A stretch of DNA of 64,000 nucleotides from Xanthomonas arboricola pv. guizotiae (GCF_002940205.1 NZ_MDSK01000024.1:18221-82220), one strand, 5' to 3'. Shown: positions 38,550 to 50,566, numbered from the stretch's first letter. Numbers and translations: made by a program. The notes: generated from the sequence alone by a model not told the origin.

Positions 38550-39509
38550 ATGGCCCTGTACGACAACATCCTCGACACCATCGGCCGCACCCCGGTGGTC
38601 AAACTCAACCGGCTCGCGCCCGAGCACGTGACCTTGTACGTCAAGGTCGAGTCGTTCAATCCGGGCGGCTCGGTCAAGGACCGCCTGGCGCTGGCGATCA
38701 TCCTCGATGCCGAACAGCGCGGCCTGCTCAAGCCCGGCGATACCATTGTCGAAGCCACCTCCGGCAATACCGGCGTGGCGCTGGCGATGGTGGCCGCCGC
38801 GCGCGGCTACAAGTTCGTCGCCACCATGGTGGAAACCTTCTCGATCGAGCGCCGCAAGCTGATGCGCGCCTATGGCGCCAAGGTGATCCTGACCCCGGCC
38901 GCCGAGCGCGGCAGCGGCATGGTGCGCAAGGCCAGGGAGCTGGCCGAGCAGCATGGCTGGTTCCTGGCCAGCCAGTTCGCCAACCCGGCCAATCCGGCCT
39001 ACCACCGCAACACCACCGCGGCCGAAATCCTGCGCGACTTCGCCGGCCACCGGCTGGACCATTTCGTCACCGGCTGGGGCACCGGCGGCACGCTCACCGG
39101 CGTGGGTGAAGTGCTGCGCGTGGCCCGCCCGGAAGTGCGCATCACCGCCACCGAACCGGCCGGCGCTGCGCTATTGCAGGGCCAGGACTGGAAGCCGCAC
39201 AAGATCCAGGGCTGGACCCCGGACTTCGTGCCGGAAGTGCTCAACCGCGAGGTCGCCCACGAAGTGCTGAGCGTGGAAGACACCGACGCGATCAGCGTGG
39301 CCCGCCGTCTGGCCGCCGAAGAAGGCATCTTCACCGGCATCTCCGGCGGTGCCACCGTCGCCACCGCCCTGCGCGTGGCCGAAAGCGCGGTGCCCGGCGC
39401 AGTGGTGCTGGCGATGTTGCCCGACACCGGCGAGCGCTATTTCTCCACGCCGCTGTTTGCCGACATCAACGAAGGCTCCGACGACGACTGGCTGGCCGGT
39501 CTGCCCTGA
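38550..39509 (+). CDS. cysK: cysteine synthase (O-acetylserine sulfhydrylase)
   Basis: A 319-residue PLP enzyme that makes cysteine from O-acetylserine and sulfide. K43 in NPGGSVKDR forms the Schiff base. SGNTG (substrate loop), GTGGTLTG (phosphate cup) and GISGGA complete the site. It follows cysG with a GACGGAGA ribosome site and is closed by a strong terminator. It forms the last step of the pathway encoded in this region. Confidence 0.96.
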   Translation: MALYDNILDTIGRTPVVKLNRLAPEHVTLYVKVESFNPGGSVKDRLALAIILDAEQRGLLKPGDTIVEATSGNTGVALAMVAAARGYKFVATMVETFSIERRKLMRAYGAKVILTPAAERGSGMVRKARELAEQHGWFLASQFANPANPAYHRNTTAAEILRDFAGHRLDHFVTGWGTGGTLTGVGEVLRVARPEVRITATEPAGAALLQGQDWKPHKIQGWTPDFVPEVLNREVAHEVLSVEDTDAISVARRLAAEEGIFTGISGGATVATALRVAESAVPGAVVLAMLPDTGERYFSTPLFADINEGSDDDWLAGLP

Positions 39510-39533
39510 CCGATCACACAGCGTTGGTTTGCA

Positions 39534-39570
39534 CACACAGGCCGCGCCCACAGCGCGGCCTGTGTGTTTT
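39534..39570 (+). terminator. rho-independent terminator of cysG-cysK
   Basis: A perfect 13-bp stem (CACACAGGCCGCG and its complement) with a 7-nt loop is followed by TTTT, 24 bp after the cysK stop. Confidence 0.85.
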
Positions 39571-39840
39571 GGTCGATCCAGTCATCGCGCCGGCCTTCCC
39601 CGCACTTCCCAGCGTGCACACGCGTGGGGCCGCCGAGACGTCCGATGGCACTGCGCCCCAGAACACTGGCGTCGCACCTTGCCGGCGCCACCTGAATCTT
39701 TCGACCCTTGGCCATGCATCGATGACCACGGACCGATGTCGTGGATCCCTGTGTGCAGCACAGCGCGCATTTCGGCCCGCGCGTACTCCCGTCCATGTCA
39801 AGGAAACGTTAGGATGGCGGCCGATGCAGGGAGAACCGTC

Positions 39841-40261
39841 GTGAGCAACCAGCCGTATGGACACAGCGACACCCGCGTTTCGCGGGCGCCATGGCTGGTC
39901 AAGATCACCTCGCCTGCGCACTTCGCGCTGGCCCTGGGCATGGGCGCCTGGCTGCAGAGCGCACTGCAGCTGCCATTGCCTGCACCGACGCCACTGGCCT
40001 GGATCGAGCTGGCTGGCGGTGTGATCGCCTGTCTGGGGCTGGCGCTGGCGGTGAGCTGCTTCATCCTGTTCGCGCGCCGACGCACCACCATCATGCCCAG
40101 CGGCCATCCCTCACGGCTGGTGCTGGTGGGCGGTCGCCTTGCTGCCGCTGCCCTGGCTGGCCCTGCAGCTGTATGTGATTCCGTTCGAGGAGGCGCGCCT
40201 GCGCAACGAATTCGGCCGCCAATACAGCGCCTATTGCGCACGCGTGCGGCGCTGGTTGTAA
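39841..40261 (+). pseudogene. isoprenylcysteine methyltransferase-like membrane protein, internal deletion with frameshift
   Basis: A GTG at 39841 with a GGGAGAA ribosome site opens a protein with two membrane helices (FALALGMGAWLQSALQLPLP, WIELAGGVIACLGLALAVSC) and TTIMPSGHPSRLVLVG. The next expected block, the family's PFR-x-SRNPMYLG with further helices, is absent. Near 40130 the reading frame changes. A second frame then continues WAVALLPLPWLALQLYVIPF, and RNEFGRQYSAYCARVRRWL follows, ending at 40261. This C-terminus is typical of ICMT/DUF1295-like proteins. About 30 codons plus the frame were lost, so the gene is inactive. Confidence 0.8.
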
Positions 40262-40459
40262 GCCCCCGATCGTGGTGACACCGCTGCTCGGCGATTGAGC
40301 GGATTGATCGCATCTGCGGGTTGGCACGCTTCCCGCAGCACGACCGCCACAGCCGTTTCCGGCAATCGCAGCAGATGAGATGAATGGGCGCTAGCGTGCC
40401 CATTCCGCAACGCGCGCCCCATCACGCGTTCCTCATGCAAATCCCATAATTATCGCGCT

Positions 40460-40999
40460 ATGAAGATCGAAGTCTGGCAAGGCGACATCACCGAACTCGA
40501 CGTTGACGTCATCGTCAACGCCGCCAACGAATCATTGCTGGGCGGTGGCGGCGTGGATGGTGCCATCCACCGTGCCGCCGGCCCGCGCCTGCTGCAGGCC
40601 TGCGAGGCATTGCCGCAGGTGCGTCCGGGTGTGCGTTGCCCCACCGGCGAAATCCGCATCACCGACGGGTTCGATCTCAAGGCGCGGCACGTGTTTCATA
40701 CCGTCGGCCCGGTCTGGCGCGACGGCAAGCACAACGAGCCGGAACAGCTGGCCAACTGCTACTGGCAGTCGTTGAAACTGGCCGAGCAGATGATGCTGCA
40801 TTCGATCGCGTTCCCGGCGATCAGCTGCGGCATCTACGGCTATCCGCTGTACCAGGCCGCGCGCATCGCCGTGACCGAAACCCGCGACTGGCAGCGCTCG
40901 CACAAGGTGCCCAAGCACATCGTGCTGGTGGCCTACAACGAGGCCACGTTCAAGGCCTACCAGCAGGCGCTGGCTGCGCAGGACACCGCTGCCGCCTGA
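40460..40999 (+). CDS. macro-domain O-acetyl-ADP-ribose deacetylase
   Basis: A 179-residue cytoplasmic macro-domain protein of the YmdB/MacroD type. The ADP-ribose-binding loop reads [24 protein letters not shown] and the second loop [11 protein letters not shown], with catalytic-site Asn and Asp in place. It removes acetyl or ADP-ribose groups from ADP-ribose derivatives. The gene stands alone. A GGGCGCC-gcaa-GGCGCCC hairpin follows at 41029-41046 with a short T-run. Confidence 0.94.
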   Translation: MKIEVWQGDITELDVDVIVNAANESLLGGGGVDGAIHRAAGPRLLQACEALPQVRPGVRCPTGEIRITDGFDLKARHVFHTVGPVWRDGKHNEPEQLANCYWQSLKLAEQMMLHSIAFPAISCGIYGYPLYQAARIAVTETRDWQRSHKVPKHIVLVAYNEATFKAYQQALAAQDTAAA

Positions 41000-41150
41000 C
41001 ACGCAGGACTCGCATCGTTTACACAACCGGGCGCCGCAAGGCGCCCGTTGCGTTTTGGCGCGGCAGCAGCGCAGTGGCACGACGCAAGATGCCGGCTTTG
41101 CAAACCAATGCAGCTGAACTTGCCGGATGCCGCAAACAATGCCGCGAACA

Positions 41151-41178
41151 AAAACGCCGGCAGCGCTGCCGGCGTTTT
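41151..41178. terminator. bidirectional terminator, perfect 28-bp palindrome
   Basis: A perfect palindrome of 28 bp begins AAAACGCCGGCAGC and ends TTTT. It lies between the macro-domain gene (+) and the aldolase gene (-). Both strands read as a GC stem followed by T residues, so it can end both transcripts. Confidence 0.8.
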
Positions 41179-41219
41179 CGTTCTATCGATGCGGCGGCCT
41201 TGCAGCCGTCAGCAATCGA

Positions 41220-42224
41220 TCAAGCCTTCCACTTGCCCAGCGCGGCTAGGCCGTTTTCCTTGGCGCGCTCATAAATGATCTGCTGCGCCTTGGCAAAGTT
41301 GCCGGTCATGTCCTTGGCCCACAGCTTCAGTGCGGCCTGCTGCATCGCGCGGCCGTAGGAGAAGCTCAGCGGCCACGGCAGGTTGCCGAGCTGGTGCATT
41401 TCGTTGAGGTGCGCGGTGGACTGCTCGTCGGTCTGGCCGCCGGACAGGAAGACGATGCCAGGCAGGATCGCCGGCACGGTCGACTTCAGGCACATCACGG
41501 TGGACTCGGCCACTTCCTCGACGCTGGCCTGCTCTTCGCAGCCCTTGCCGGAGATGACCATCGAGGCCTTCAGGATGGTGCCTTCGAGCACGACATTCTG
41601 CTCATACAGTGCGCCGAACAGCGAACGCAGCGTGGCTTCGGTGACCTCGTAGCAGGTCTCGATGTCGTGGTTGCCGTCCATGATCACTTCCGGCTCCACC
41701 ATCGGCACCAGGCCCTGCTCCTGGCACAGCGCGGCATAACGCGCCAGCGCATGCGAGTTGGCCTCGATGCAGGTGCCGGACGGGATGTCCTCGCCGATGT
41801 TGATGACCGCGCGCCACTTGGCGAAGCGCGCGCCCAGCGTGTAGTACTCCTCCAGCCGCGCGCGCAGGCCGTCCAGGCCTTCGGTGACCAGTTCGCCCGG
41901 CATGCCGGCCAGTGGCTGCGCACCCTTGTCGACCTTGATGCCCGGGATGATGCCGTGGGCGGTCATGTACTCGGCGAACGGCACGCCGTCCTTGGTCTTC
42001 TGACGGATGGTCTCGTCGAACAGGATGGCGCCGGAGATGTAGTCGCTCAGCTTGGGCGTGGTCAGCAGCAGTTCGCGGTAGGCGCGACGGTTTTCTTCGA
42101 TGTTCTCGATGCCGACGCTGGCAAAACGCTTGGCGATCGTGCTGGTCGATTCGTCGATGGCGATGATGCCCTTGCCCGGGGCGACCATGGCCTGGGCGGT
42201 TTCGGCAAGCTGTTCGATGCTCAT
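41220..42224 (-). CDS. class I fructose-bisphosphate aldolase
   Basis: A 334-residue class I (Schiff-base) aldolase of the animal/plant-like type. The active lysine is K219 in LEGTILKASMV. Other blocks are GIIAIDESTSTIAKRF, GIIPGIKVDKG, VEPEVIMDG and IVFLSGGQTDEQSTAHLN. It splits fructose-1,6-bisphosphate into triose phosphates without a metal. The ATG follows AGGAAC. It opens a minus-strand glycolytic gene neighbourhood (pyk, pgk, gap), each probably with its own promoter. Confidence 0.96.
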   Translation of the reverse strand: MSIEQLAETAQAMVAPGKGIIAIDESTSTIAKRFASVGIENIEENRRAYRELLLTTPKLSDYISGAILFDETIRQKTKDGVPFAEYMTAHGIIPGIKVDKGAQPLAGMPGELVTEGLDGLRARLEEYYTLGARFAKWRAVINIGEDIPSGTCIEANSHALARYAALCQEQGLVPMVEPEVIMDGNHDIETCYEVTEATLRSLFGALYEQNVVLEGTILKASMVISGKGCEEQASVEEVAESTVMCLKSTVPAILPGIVFLSGGQTDEQSTAHLNEMHQLGNLPWPLSFSYGRAMQQAALKLWAKDMTGNFAKAQQIIYERAKENGLAALGKWKA

Positions 42225-42501
42225 GTAGTTCCTGTGGCAGCTGCGGGGGAGAACGAAAGTATAGCGACGAAAGTCGTAGACATTCCTTCACGGAATGCCT
42301 GCAACCGATTACACGTGTCCGGCATCGCGGATGTGTGGCGCAGCGCACTGCATGCTGCGCACGTCGTCAGCAGCGTATGCGCCACGGGCCATCTTCCGCA
42401 CAGCACAACGGCGACCCGCAGGCCGCCGCTGTGTCTGCACGCAACGATGTGGATGCAGCGCGTGTGTCGACCGACGACGCACGCACTGCGCAGGCCGTGC
42501 G

Positions 42502-43968
<1,467 letters not shown>

Positions 43969-44306
43969 GATGGCCTCCCTGTAAAAGCCGCGAAACTTAA
44001 CACACGCGTCACCTACCGAGGATGGCATTGCGGCATAGCCACCCTCGTATTCCGGCATGTCCCAAAGACAGTGCGGGACAGTACGTACGCTTTCCGCAGC
44101 GCTGTCGCGTAGCGGGATGCTGCTGGGGGCTGTCACGCTAACGCGACAGCGGTGAAGGTCCCACGCAGCCAGCGCGCGGCCGCGCAGCGCTGACGCTGCA
44201 AGCCGCCTCGCCGCGTGTGCACGCGCTGCTCAGGCAGACGGGCGCCGGCCGCGCTCGCCTGGCGGCGCGCGCAGGGGCTTTGTGCATGACTCCTAGTGCG
44301 TGACTC
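43969..44306. other. 338-bp region upstream of pyk
   Basis: No gene is seen. Just beyond the HAD gene stop there is a short direct repeat of TGACTCCTA (44287-44307). Imperfect inverted repeats occur around 44090-44150 (CGCTGTCGCG against CGCGACAGCG). The latter could be a downstream hairpin for the HAD transcript or part of the pyk control region. Confidence 0.4.
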
Positions 44307-44954
44307 CTACGACTGGATCAAGGCGCGCAACCCGGCAGGCGCGCGTGCGATCGCACCGGCACCGGCGGCACGCAGCTCGGCTTCGTCGCCGAAGCCCCAC
44401 AACACGCCGATGCTGTGGATGCCGTGGTGGTTGGCGCCATCGATGTCCATCCGACGGTCGCCGATCATCACGCAGCCGGTCTTGGCGATGTCCAGCCGCC
44501 GCAGCGCTTCGGCGATCAGGTCAGGCTTGAAGCGGCGTTCGCCGTTTTCGCTGGCCCCGATCACGTTCTCGAAGCACGCCCCGAACGGCAGATGCTCGAC
44601 GATGCGGCGCGCGTAGCGCTCGTTCTTGGAGGTCACCACCGCCAGGCGATGGCCGGCGCGGTGCAGGTCGATCACCACCTCGCCGATACCGTCGAACACG
44701 CTCAGTTCGGTCCAGCCGACCGCGTCGTAACGCCCGCGATACGCCGCCAGTGCGCGCTGCACCAGCTGCGGATCGTCGGGAAAGCAGTCGCTGAAGCTGT
44801 CGCGCAGCGGCGGGCCGATCCACGCGCGCAGGGTCTGCGGCGACGGACGCGGCTGGCCCACTGCGTCGAAGGCATGCACGATGCTGGCGACGATGCCCGG
44901 CTCCGAATCGACCAGGGTGCCGTCCAGATCGAAGAACAGCGTGGCAGCACTCAC
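44307..44954 (-). CDS. HAD-superfamily phosphatase (phosphoglycolate phosphatase-like)
   Basis: A 215-residue HAD subfamily IA hydrolase. It starts at a GTG at 44954, inside the pgk stop (GTGA overlap), so translation is coupled to pgk. Motif [14 protein letters not shown], motif II VVTSKN, motif III lysine in RRFKPDL and motif [14 protein letters not shown] are intact, with a helical cap between I and II. Coupling to pgk suggests dephosphorylation of a small phosphate ester such as 2-phosphoglycolate or a glycolytic side product. Confidence 0.93.
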   Translation of the reverse strand: MSAATLFFDLDGTLVDSEPGIVASIVHAFDAVGQPRPSPQTLRAWIGPPLRDSFSDCFPDDPQLVQRALAAYRGRYDAVGWTELSVFDGIGEVVIDLHRAGHRLAVVTSKNERYARRIVEHLPFGACFENVIGASENGERRFKPDLIAEALRRLDIAKTGCVMIGDRRMDIDGANHHGIHSIGVLWGFGDEAELRAAGAGAIARAPAGLRALIQS

Positions 44955-46126
44955 TTGCCGCGCGCCTCGAGCGCCGCCACCGCCGGCAAGCTCTTGCCTT
45001 CCAGGAATTCCAGGAAGGCACCGCCGCCGGTGGAAATGTAGGTGACGTCCTTGGCGATGTCGTACTTGTCCACCGCCGCCAGGGTATCGCCGCCACCAGC
45101 GATCGAGAACGCCTTGGAGCTGGCGATCGCACGCGCCAGCGTCTCGGTGCCGTGACTGAATGGCTCGAACTCGAACACGCCGACCGGCCCGTTCCACACC
45201 ACGGTGCCGGCGCCGGCGATCAGCTCGGCGTAGCGCGCGGCGGTCTGCGGGCCGATGTCCAGGATCAGGTCGTCGGCCTCCACCGCGTCGAGCGCCTTCA
45301 CCGCCGCTTCGGCATCGGGCAGGAACTGCTTGGCGACAACCACATCGGTCGGCAACGGAATCTCCGCACCGCGCAGCTTCGCATCGGCGACGATCTGGTT
45401 GGCGGTGGGAATCAGATCCGGCTCGCTCAGGGACTTGCCGACGCCATGCCCGGCCGCGGCGATGAAGGTGTTGGCGATGCCGCCGCCGACGATCAGCTGG
45501 TCGACCTTGTTGACCAGGTTGGACAGCAGCTCCAGCTTGGTGGACACCTTGCTGCCGGCCACGATCGCCAGCAGCGGCTTGGCCGGGTTGTCCAGCGCCT
45601 TGGCCAGCGCATCGAGTTCGGCCATCAACAGCGGGCCACCGGCAGCCACCGGCGCAAAGCGGATCACCCCATGGGTGGAGGCCTGCGCGCGATGCGCGGT
45701 GCCGAAGGCGTCCATGACGAACACATCGCACAGCGCGGCATACTTGCGCGCCAGCGTCTCGTCGTCCTTGCCCTCGCCGACATTCATGCGGCAGTTCTCC
45801 AGCAGCACCACCTGGCCCGGCGCCACGTCCACGCCGTCGACCCAGTCGCGCACCAGCGGCACGTCCACGCCCAGCAGCGCAGTCAGGCGCGCGGCCACCG
45901 GCGCCAGCGAATCTTCTTCGGTCCAGCTGCCTTCCTTGGGCCGGCCCAGGTGCGAGGTGACCATCACCGCGGCGCCCTTTTCCAGCGCCAGCTTGATGGT
46001 GGGCACCGAGGCGGTGATGCGCTGCTCGGAGGTGATCTGGCCGTTGTCGATCGGCACGTTGAGATCCTGGCGGATCAGCACGCGCTTGCCGGAGAGATCG
46101 AGGTCGGTCATGCGGACGATGGACAT
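44951..46126 (-). CDS. pgk: phosphoglycerate kinase
   Basis: A 391-residue two-lobed kinase that makes ATP and 3-phosphoglycerate from 1,3-bisphosphoglycerate. Blocks include [25 protein letters not shown], the nucleotide-binding [28 protein letters not shown] and [14 protein letters not shown] half copy of the GGGAATC repeat lies about 20 bp before the ATG. The HAD phosphatase gene overlaps its stop. Confidence 0.97.
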   Translation of the reverse strand: MSIVRMTDLDLSGKRVLIRQDLNVPIDNGQITSEQRITASVPTIKLALEKGAAVMVTSHLGRPKEGSWTEEDSLAPVAARLTALLGVDVPLVRDWVDGVDVAPGQVVLLENCRMNVGEGKDDETLARKYAALCDVFVMDAFGTAHRAQASTHGVIRFAPVAAGGPLLMAELDALAKALDNPAKPLLAIVAGSKVSTKLELLSNLVNKVDQLIVGGGIANTFIAAAGHGVGKSLSEPDLIPTANQIVADAKLRGAEIPLPTDVVVAKQFLPDAEAAVKALDAVEADDLILDIGPQTAARYAELIAGAGTVVWNGPVGVFEFEPFSHGTETLARAIASSKAFSIAGGGDTLAAVDKYDIAKDVTYISTGGGAFLEFLEGKSLPAVAALEARGK

Positions 46127-46442
46127 GGGGTCAGCTCGCTAGGTCTGGGGATTGGGGATTGGGGATTGGGGAATCGAAAACGCAGTCGGTGCACGCGGCG
46201 CCGATGTCTGGGCGCTGCGCGGACGGGTGGCTTGGGGCAGCGGTTGCACGCTGGCGTTGCGCCCGCGTGCGGGTCGCGGTGATTGCAGCTTGCCTGTCGC
46301 GCATGTCGCTGCCCGGACGGCTGGCGATGCGGGGGATGCTCGGTCGAAGACGACGGGCAATGCGGCTGCCTTGGCGACGGGGGACGCCCATTGTCGGACC
46401 TTCGCGCCGCAGCGGCAAACCGCGGTGCGACGCGCGTGCGCG
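46127..46442. other. 316-bp region between DUF3999 and pgk genes
   Basis: The gap contains the repeat arm at 46146-46176 next to the pgk start and must hold the pgk promoter. No gene or terminator was recognised in the remainder. The open frames here are uneven GC-rich shadows. Confidence 0.4.
46146..46176 (-). repeat. GGGAATC repeat half-element, copy C (before pgk)
   Basis: Four GGGGATT/GGGGAATC units form one arm. On the minus strand the preceding bases GCGTTTTCGATTCCCC match the core end plus right arm of copy B. No left arm is found at the expected ~75 bp distance. Orientation toward the downstream gene is the same as in copies A and B. Confidence 0.7.
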
Positions 46443-47801
46443 TCAGGGGCTGCGATCGGCCGCCGAGCCGCGCAGCAGGCTCACCGCGAAACCACCGACC
46501 AGCAAGGCGCCGCCGACCAGCAGCGCCCATAGCAACCAGCGCTTCCAGTCGCGCGGTGTGGCGGCCGGCTGCAGCGCGGCATCGCCGGCCAGCGGCTGTG
46601 CCTGCGCGGCGACGTTGGCCTGGGCCGGTTGCCATTGCGCCCCGCGTTCGCGGCGCAGTGCCTGCAGCATCGAGGCCAAGGGCGCATCGCCACGTTGCTG
46701 CCGCGCGCTGCCGGCGACCACCGCATACGGCGGCTGCCCCTGGGCGAGGAACATCATCCGCTCCGGCTGGTAGCCCACACGCAGCGTCGGCAGCGCGGTG
46801 CTGCGTCCTTGCGCGGCCAGCAACCGCCACCGGCGATCGCGCACCGGGGCCGACAGCTGTTGCGGCGGCGACGCGGAGGCGGTGCCAGTCCCCAGGCGAT
46901 ACGCCAGCCACGGCCCGGCACGTTGCAGCCACGGCGCGTCATCGGCATCGCGGCTTGCCACGATCCATTCGACCGCCTCGGCCTGACCGCCGCTGACATC
47001 GACCTGGGTGATCGGAAAGCGCCCAGGCAAGGCATACACCACTGCCTTGTCCTGCGCAGTGCCCGGCAATTCCAGCCACTGCGATTGCGGCGGCGCCGAG
47101 ACGCCGTCGAGTTCCGCATCGACCGCGCGCAAGGCCGGCAGCTCGCCGGATACCGGCACGATGCGCAGATAGCGCGCGCCGGCGTCCAACGCGATGCGGC
47201 GCTGCTGCAGACGCTGCGCCTGGTTGTCCAGCGCCATCACGGTGGCATCTGTGGCGAGCACGCGCCAGTCGCGCAGATCGTCGCTGCCTTCCACACGCAG
47301 CCGGGCCTGCACCGGCGTGTCGCCGTCCCAGTCCAGCCACAGCGCGCGCGGACGATCGCGCAAGGCGCTGGCATCGATCAGCCAGCTGCCGCCGGCGCCT
47401 GCAACGGCCGCAGTGCCGGTGGCGAAGCGGCCTTCCAGCCGACGCACCGCACCACTGGCATCGCGTTCGGCGATCAGTTGCAGATCGCCGTTGGCAGGCG
47501 CCGCACCGGCCGGCAGCGCGAACAAGGGCAGGCGTTGCCGGCGCGGCGCGGCAGCCGGCGCGGCATCCACCGGCAGGAGCGCGGCCGGCATCTCCTCGCC
47601 ACGCGCATTGATCACCGCGACATCGCGCAGCCCCGCGTCATGGGCGCTGCGATAGATCGCCGCGTTCAAACGCAGCTGATACATGCCGGCATCCGCGCCG
47701 GTCACCTGCAGCGGCCACTGCTGACGATAGTCCTGGCGCACATCGGCCGCCTGCGCCAGCAGCGGTACCAGCAGCAGCCATCCCCATTGCCTGGATTTCA
47801 T
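46443..47801 (-). CDS. DUF3999 family exported membrane protein
   Basis: A 452-residue protein of unknown function. The N-terminus MKSRQWGWLLLVPLLAQAAD is a signal peptide. A long beta-rich periplasmic region follows (LWLDWDGDTPVQARLRVEGS, RYLRIVPVSGELPALR), with one C-terminal membrane helix (RWLLWALLVGGALLVGGFAV). Its ATG overlaps the stop of the DUF2339 gene by four bases. The two genes are a recurrent pair, which suggests a joint envelope role. Confidence 0.85.
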   Translation of the reverse strand: MKSRQWGWLLLVPLLAQAADVRQDYRQQWPLQVTGADAGMYQLRLNAAIYRSAHDAGLRDVAVINARGEEMPAALLPVDAAPAAAPRRQRLPLFALPAGAAPANGDLQLIAERDASGAVRRLEGRFATGTAAVAGAGGSWLIDASALRDRPRALWLDWDGDTPVQARLRVEGSDDLRDWRVLATDATVMALDNQAQRLQQRRIALDAGARYLRIVPVSGELPALRAVDAELDGVSAPPQSQWLELPGTAQDKAVVYALPGRFPITQVDVSGGQAEAVEWIVASRDADDAPWLQRAGPWLAYRLGTGTASASPPQQLSAPVRDRRWRLLAAQGRSTALPTLRVGYQPERMMFLAQGQPPYAVVAGSARQQRGDAPLASMLQALRRERGAQWQPAQANVAAQAQPLAGDAALQPAATPRDWKRWLLWALLVGGALLVGGFAVSLLRGSAADRSP

Positions 47802-50566
47802 GCCTGATCCTCGTCCACGCCATCGTCTCCGCCAGCCCGCTCTTCGGCCACCGGCTGGCGCGGCGGCGCCGGTGCCAGATAGCCCACCACGGTGCACAAC
47901 AGGCCATAGGCCATGAACGAGCCGATGCCGAGCAGATTGCCCAGATGCTGGCGGTCGACCAGCACCAGCTTGGCCAGCACCAGGCCCATCAACAACGCCC
48001 CACCCAGCCACAGTCCACGCTGGCCGCGCCGCGAGCCGATCACCCAGCCCAGCACGCCCAGCACGCTCCACACGATGGTCAGGCTGGTCTGCGACAGGGT
48101 CGCGCCGATCAACCCGGCATCCCACGCCACGCCGCCCCAGTGATGCACGCTATGCAAGGTGTTGCCGGTGATCAGGGCCCAGCCCGACACGCCCAGCGCA
48201 GTCACCCGCCAGCGCTGCACGGCCACCGGCGCCTGCGCAGACCAGGCCCAACGCGCCAGCAAGACCAGCACCGCCAGTTGCGCCAGCTCGGCCGGGTTGA
48301 GTAAGGGCAGCCACGGCAATGGCGCCGCGCTCACCGGGTCCAGCAGCACGCTCAGCCAACCGATACCCAGCACTGCGAACATGCAGCCCAGCAAGGCATT
48401 GCGTGCCCGATCGAAAGCGGCACCCTGCGGCCACGCCAGCCACGGCCAGCGCAACAGACCCACTGCCGCCACGATCAACCAGGGCGCGGCCAGCAAGGCG
48501 CAACGCCAGCCATTTGCCAGCATGAACGTATCGGCCACCCAGGCCACGCCCAACGACACCACCAGCGGCCACAGCAGCCACCAGATGAACTGTGCGGCCA
48601 CCGCGCCTGCGCCGTGCTGCCCGCGCAGGCACCACAGCACGCGCGTGCCGGCCACGGCGAACGCCAGCCAGGCCAGCGCCCCCCAATGCGCGAACGGTTG
48701 CGTATGCGCATGGCTCTGCCACAGCGCCAACGGCGCGGCCAGCGCCAGCCCGACCATCGCCGTCCACACCAGCGCCGCTGCCGGGCGACGCCGATGCACC
48801 TCGGCTGCCAGCCACACGCTGAGCGCGACAAAGCCCAGCAGCAGATCCGGCTCGCTGCGCAGATCGCCGGCAAAGCGGAAGATCTCGTGCACACCGCACA
48901 GCGCCCACCAGCCCAGCCCCCACAGATACGCCACCAGCGCGCGGCGCGGCTGCCCTGCATCGCGCAGGAACCAGGCACTGGCCCAGCCGGCCAGTGCAAG
49001 CAGCAAGCTGCTCATGCAGGTGGCGTTGGCAACGGCCACCGTGTCGTAGCGCCACGCATCCACCCCGAAGGCGACCGCGACCGCTGCCAGCAACTGCAAC
49101 GCCACCCCGCTGAACTGCGGGATGCGACGCTGCTGCCGCAGTCCCAGCCACAACAAGCCGGCGCCTTCGAGCGCGAAGACGCTGGCGGTGGCGCGCGCCG
49201 ACAAGGCCAGCGGCACCGCCAGGGTCGCAAAACCGACCGCCAGCATCGCGTGCGCCTGGCCCAGCAGCCGCGTGGAAGCACGCCGCAGCAACCAGCTGGC
49301 CAGGCCCGCGTACAGCGCAGCCACCGCCAGCGCGCACAGCGCCAACGGCAGGCGCTCGCCATCCAGCAGGCGCGCCTGCAACGCGAAGGCCACCAGCGGG
49401 GTGCCGAACAACAGGCTGCCGTCGATGAGCCTGCCCGCACCGCCATCGCCACGCCGCGCGTGCAGGACCGGAATCGCCACATACATGGCGAAGAACAACA
49501 GCAGGAACGGCTCGGTCGTGGCGAATTTCGCCGGGGTGTATTGCAGCGCACCCCACAGCGTGCCGATGCCGAAGGTGAAGGCGAATCCGAGCAGGTTCAG
49601 CACCCGCCACGGACGCGTCCAGGCGATCGCCACGATGCCGGCATTGAGCACCGCGTAGTACGAAAACAGCGCGACATGATTGCCGCTGCCGGTGGACAGC
49701 CAGATCGGCGCAAGGAAGCCGGCCAGCACGCCCAGCACCGCCAGCGTGCGCGAATCCTGCACCACCGCCAGCACGCACATGCCGGCGATCAGCACCACGC
49801 TGATGCCCATCGCAAGAGCTGCGCCGAGCAGCCCGTACAACTTGAACGCGGCAAACACCGTCAGCAGCAAGCCACCGATGGCGCCGCCCTGCAACGCCAG
49901 CGCAAAGCCCGGCCGCTGCAGCCGTTGCTTCCAGCCAAAGACCAGGCCGACGAGCGCCAGCACACTGATGCCGGCCAGCCGCAGCTCGATCGGCATGCGC
50001 ATCCAGCCCTGGTCGCTGGCGTACTTCAACAGCGACGCCACACCGGCCAGCAACACCAGCATGCCGACCTTGACCGGCACATTGCCTTCGGTGAACCAGC
50101 GCTTCACGGCGCTTGCCACGCGCGCCAGCGGGCCCGGCCCGGAGGGCAGGTGCGCGGGCTGTTCGAACTCGGCAGGCGCAGCGGTCAGGGGCGGCGCCTG
50201 CACTGCGCTGCGCGCCGCCGACGATGCGGGAGCTTCTGCCGGCAATGCTGGCGGCACTGGCGATGGTGCGGCCGGCGACTGCGTCGGCGCGGCTTGCAGA
50301 TCTGCTGCGCGCGGCAGCTCAGGCTCGCCAGACGCAGACATACCGACGTCGGACGCCTCTTGCGGCTCCCACGCCCCGGCAGGCGGTGGTGTTGGCGCTG
50401 ACCTGTGCACCGCCGCCGCGTCCCCGCCTCCTGCGCCGCTGGCCTGCCATTGCGCAAGCCGCTGTTCCAGCGCATCCACGCGCCGCCGCAGCCCGGCGAT
50501 CCACACCAGGGCGATCACCACGCCTACCGGCACCGCAAGCAGCAACAGCACCACCGTCACGATCAT
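47798..50566 (-). CDS. DUF2339 family polytopic membrane protein
   Basis: A 922-residue inner-membrane protein. The ATG at 50566 begins the first helix MIVTVVLLLLAVPVGVVIA. A short coiled coil (RRRVDALEQRLAQWQ) and a ~100-residue Ala/Pro-rich spacer follow. A conserved segment (EGNVPVKVGMLVLLAGVASLLKYASDQGW) leads into some 20 or more hydrophobic helices. The family's function is not known. It is translationally coupled to the DUF3999 gene. Confidence 0.88.
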   Translation of the reverse strand: MIVTVVLLLLAVPVGVVIALVWIAGLRRRVDALEQRLAQWQASGAGGGDAAAVHRSAPTPPPAGAWEPQEASDVGMSASGEPELPRAADLQAAPTQSPAAPSPVPPALPAEAPASSAARSAVQAPPLTAAPAEFEQPAHLPSGPGPLARVASAVKRWFTEGNVPVKVGMLVLLAGVASLLKYASDQGWMRMPIELRLAGISVLALVGLVFGWKQRLQRPGFALALQGGAIGGLLLTVFAAFKLYGLLGAALAMGISVVLIAGMCVLAVVQDSRTLAVLGVLAGFLAPIWLSTGSGNHVALFSYYAVLNAGIVAIAWTRPWRVLNLLGFAFTFGIGTLWGALQYTPAKFATTEPFLLLFFAMYVAIPVLHARRGDGGAGRLIDGSLLFGTPLVAFALQARLLDGERLPLALCALAVAALYAGLASWLLRRASTRLLGQAHAMLAVGFATLAVPLALSARATASVFALEGAGLLWLGLRQQRRIPQFSGVALQLLAAVAVAFGVDAWRYDTVAVANATCMSSLLLALAGWASAWFLRDAGQPRRALVAYLWGLGWWALCGVHEIFRFAGDLRSEPDLLLGFVALSVWLAAEVHRRRPAAALVWTAMVGLALAAPLALWQSHAHTQPFAHWGALAWLAFAVAGTRVLWCLRGQHGAGAVAAQFIWWLLWPLVVSLGVAWVADTFMLANGWRCALLAAPWLIVAAVGLLRWPWLAWPQGAAFDRARNALLGCMFAVLGIGWLSVLLDPVSAAPLPWLPLLNPAELAQLAVLVLLARWAWSAQAPVAVQRWRVTALGVSGWALITGNTLHSVHHWGGVAWDAGLIGATLSQTSLTIVWSVLGVLGWVIGSRRGQRGLWLGGALLMGLVLAKLVLVDRQHLGNLLGIGSFMAYGLLCTVVGYLAPAPPRQPVAEERAGGDDGVDEDQA

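Noticed and set aside
46141..46190. Tandem GGGGATT units as a possible CRISPR or simple microsatellite
   Set aside because: There are no spacers, and the units match the arm of a dispersed inverted-repeat element present in full form at two other loci.
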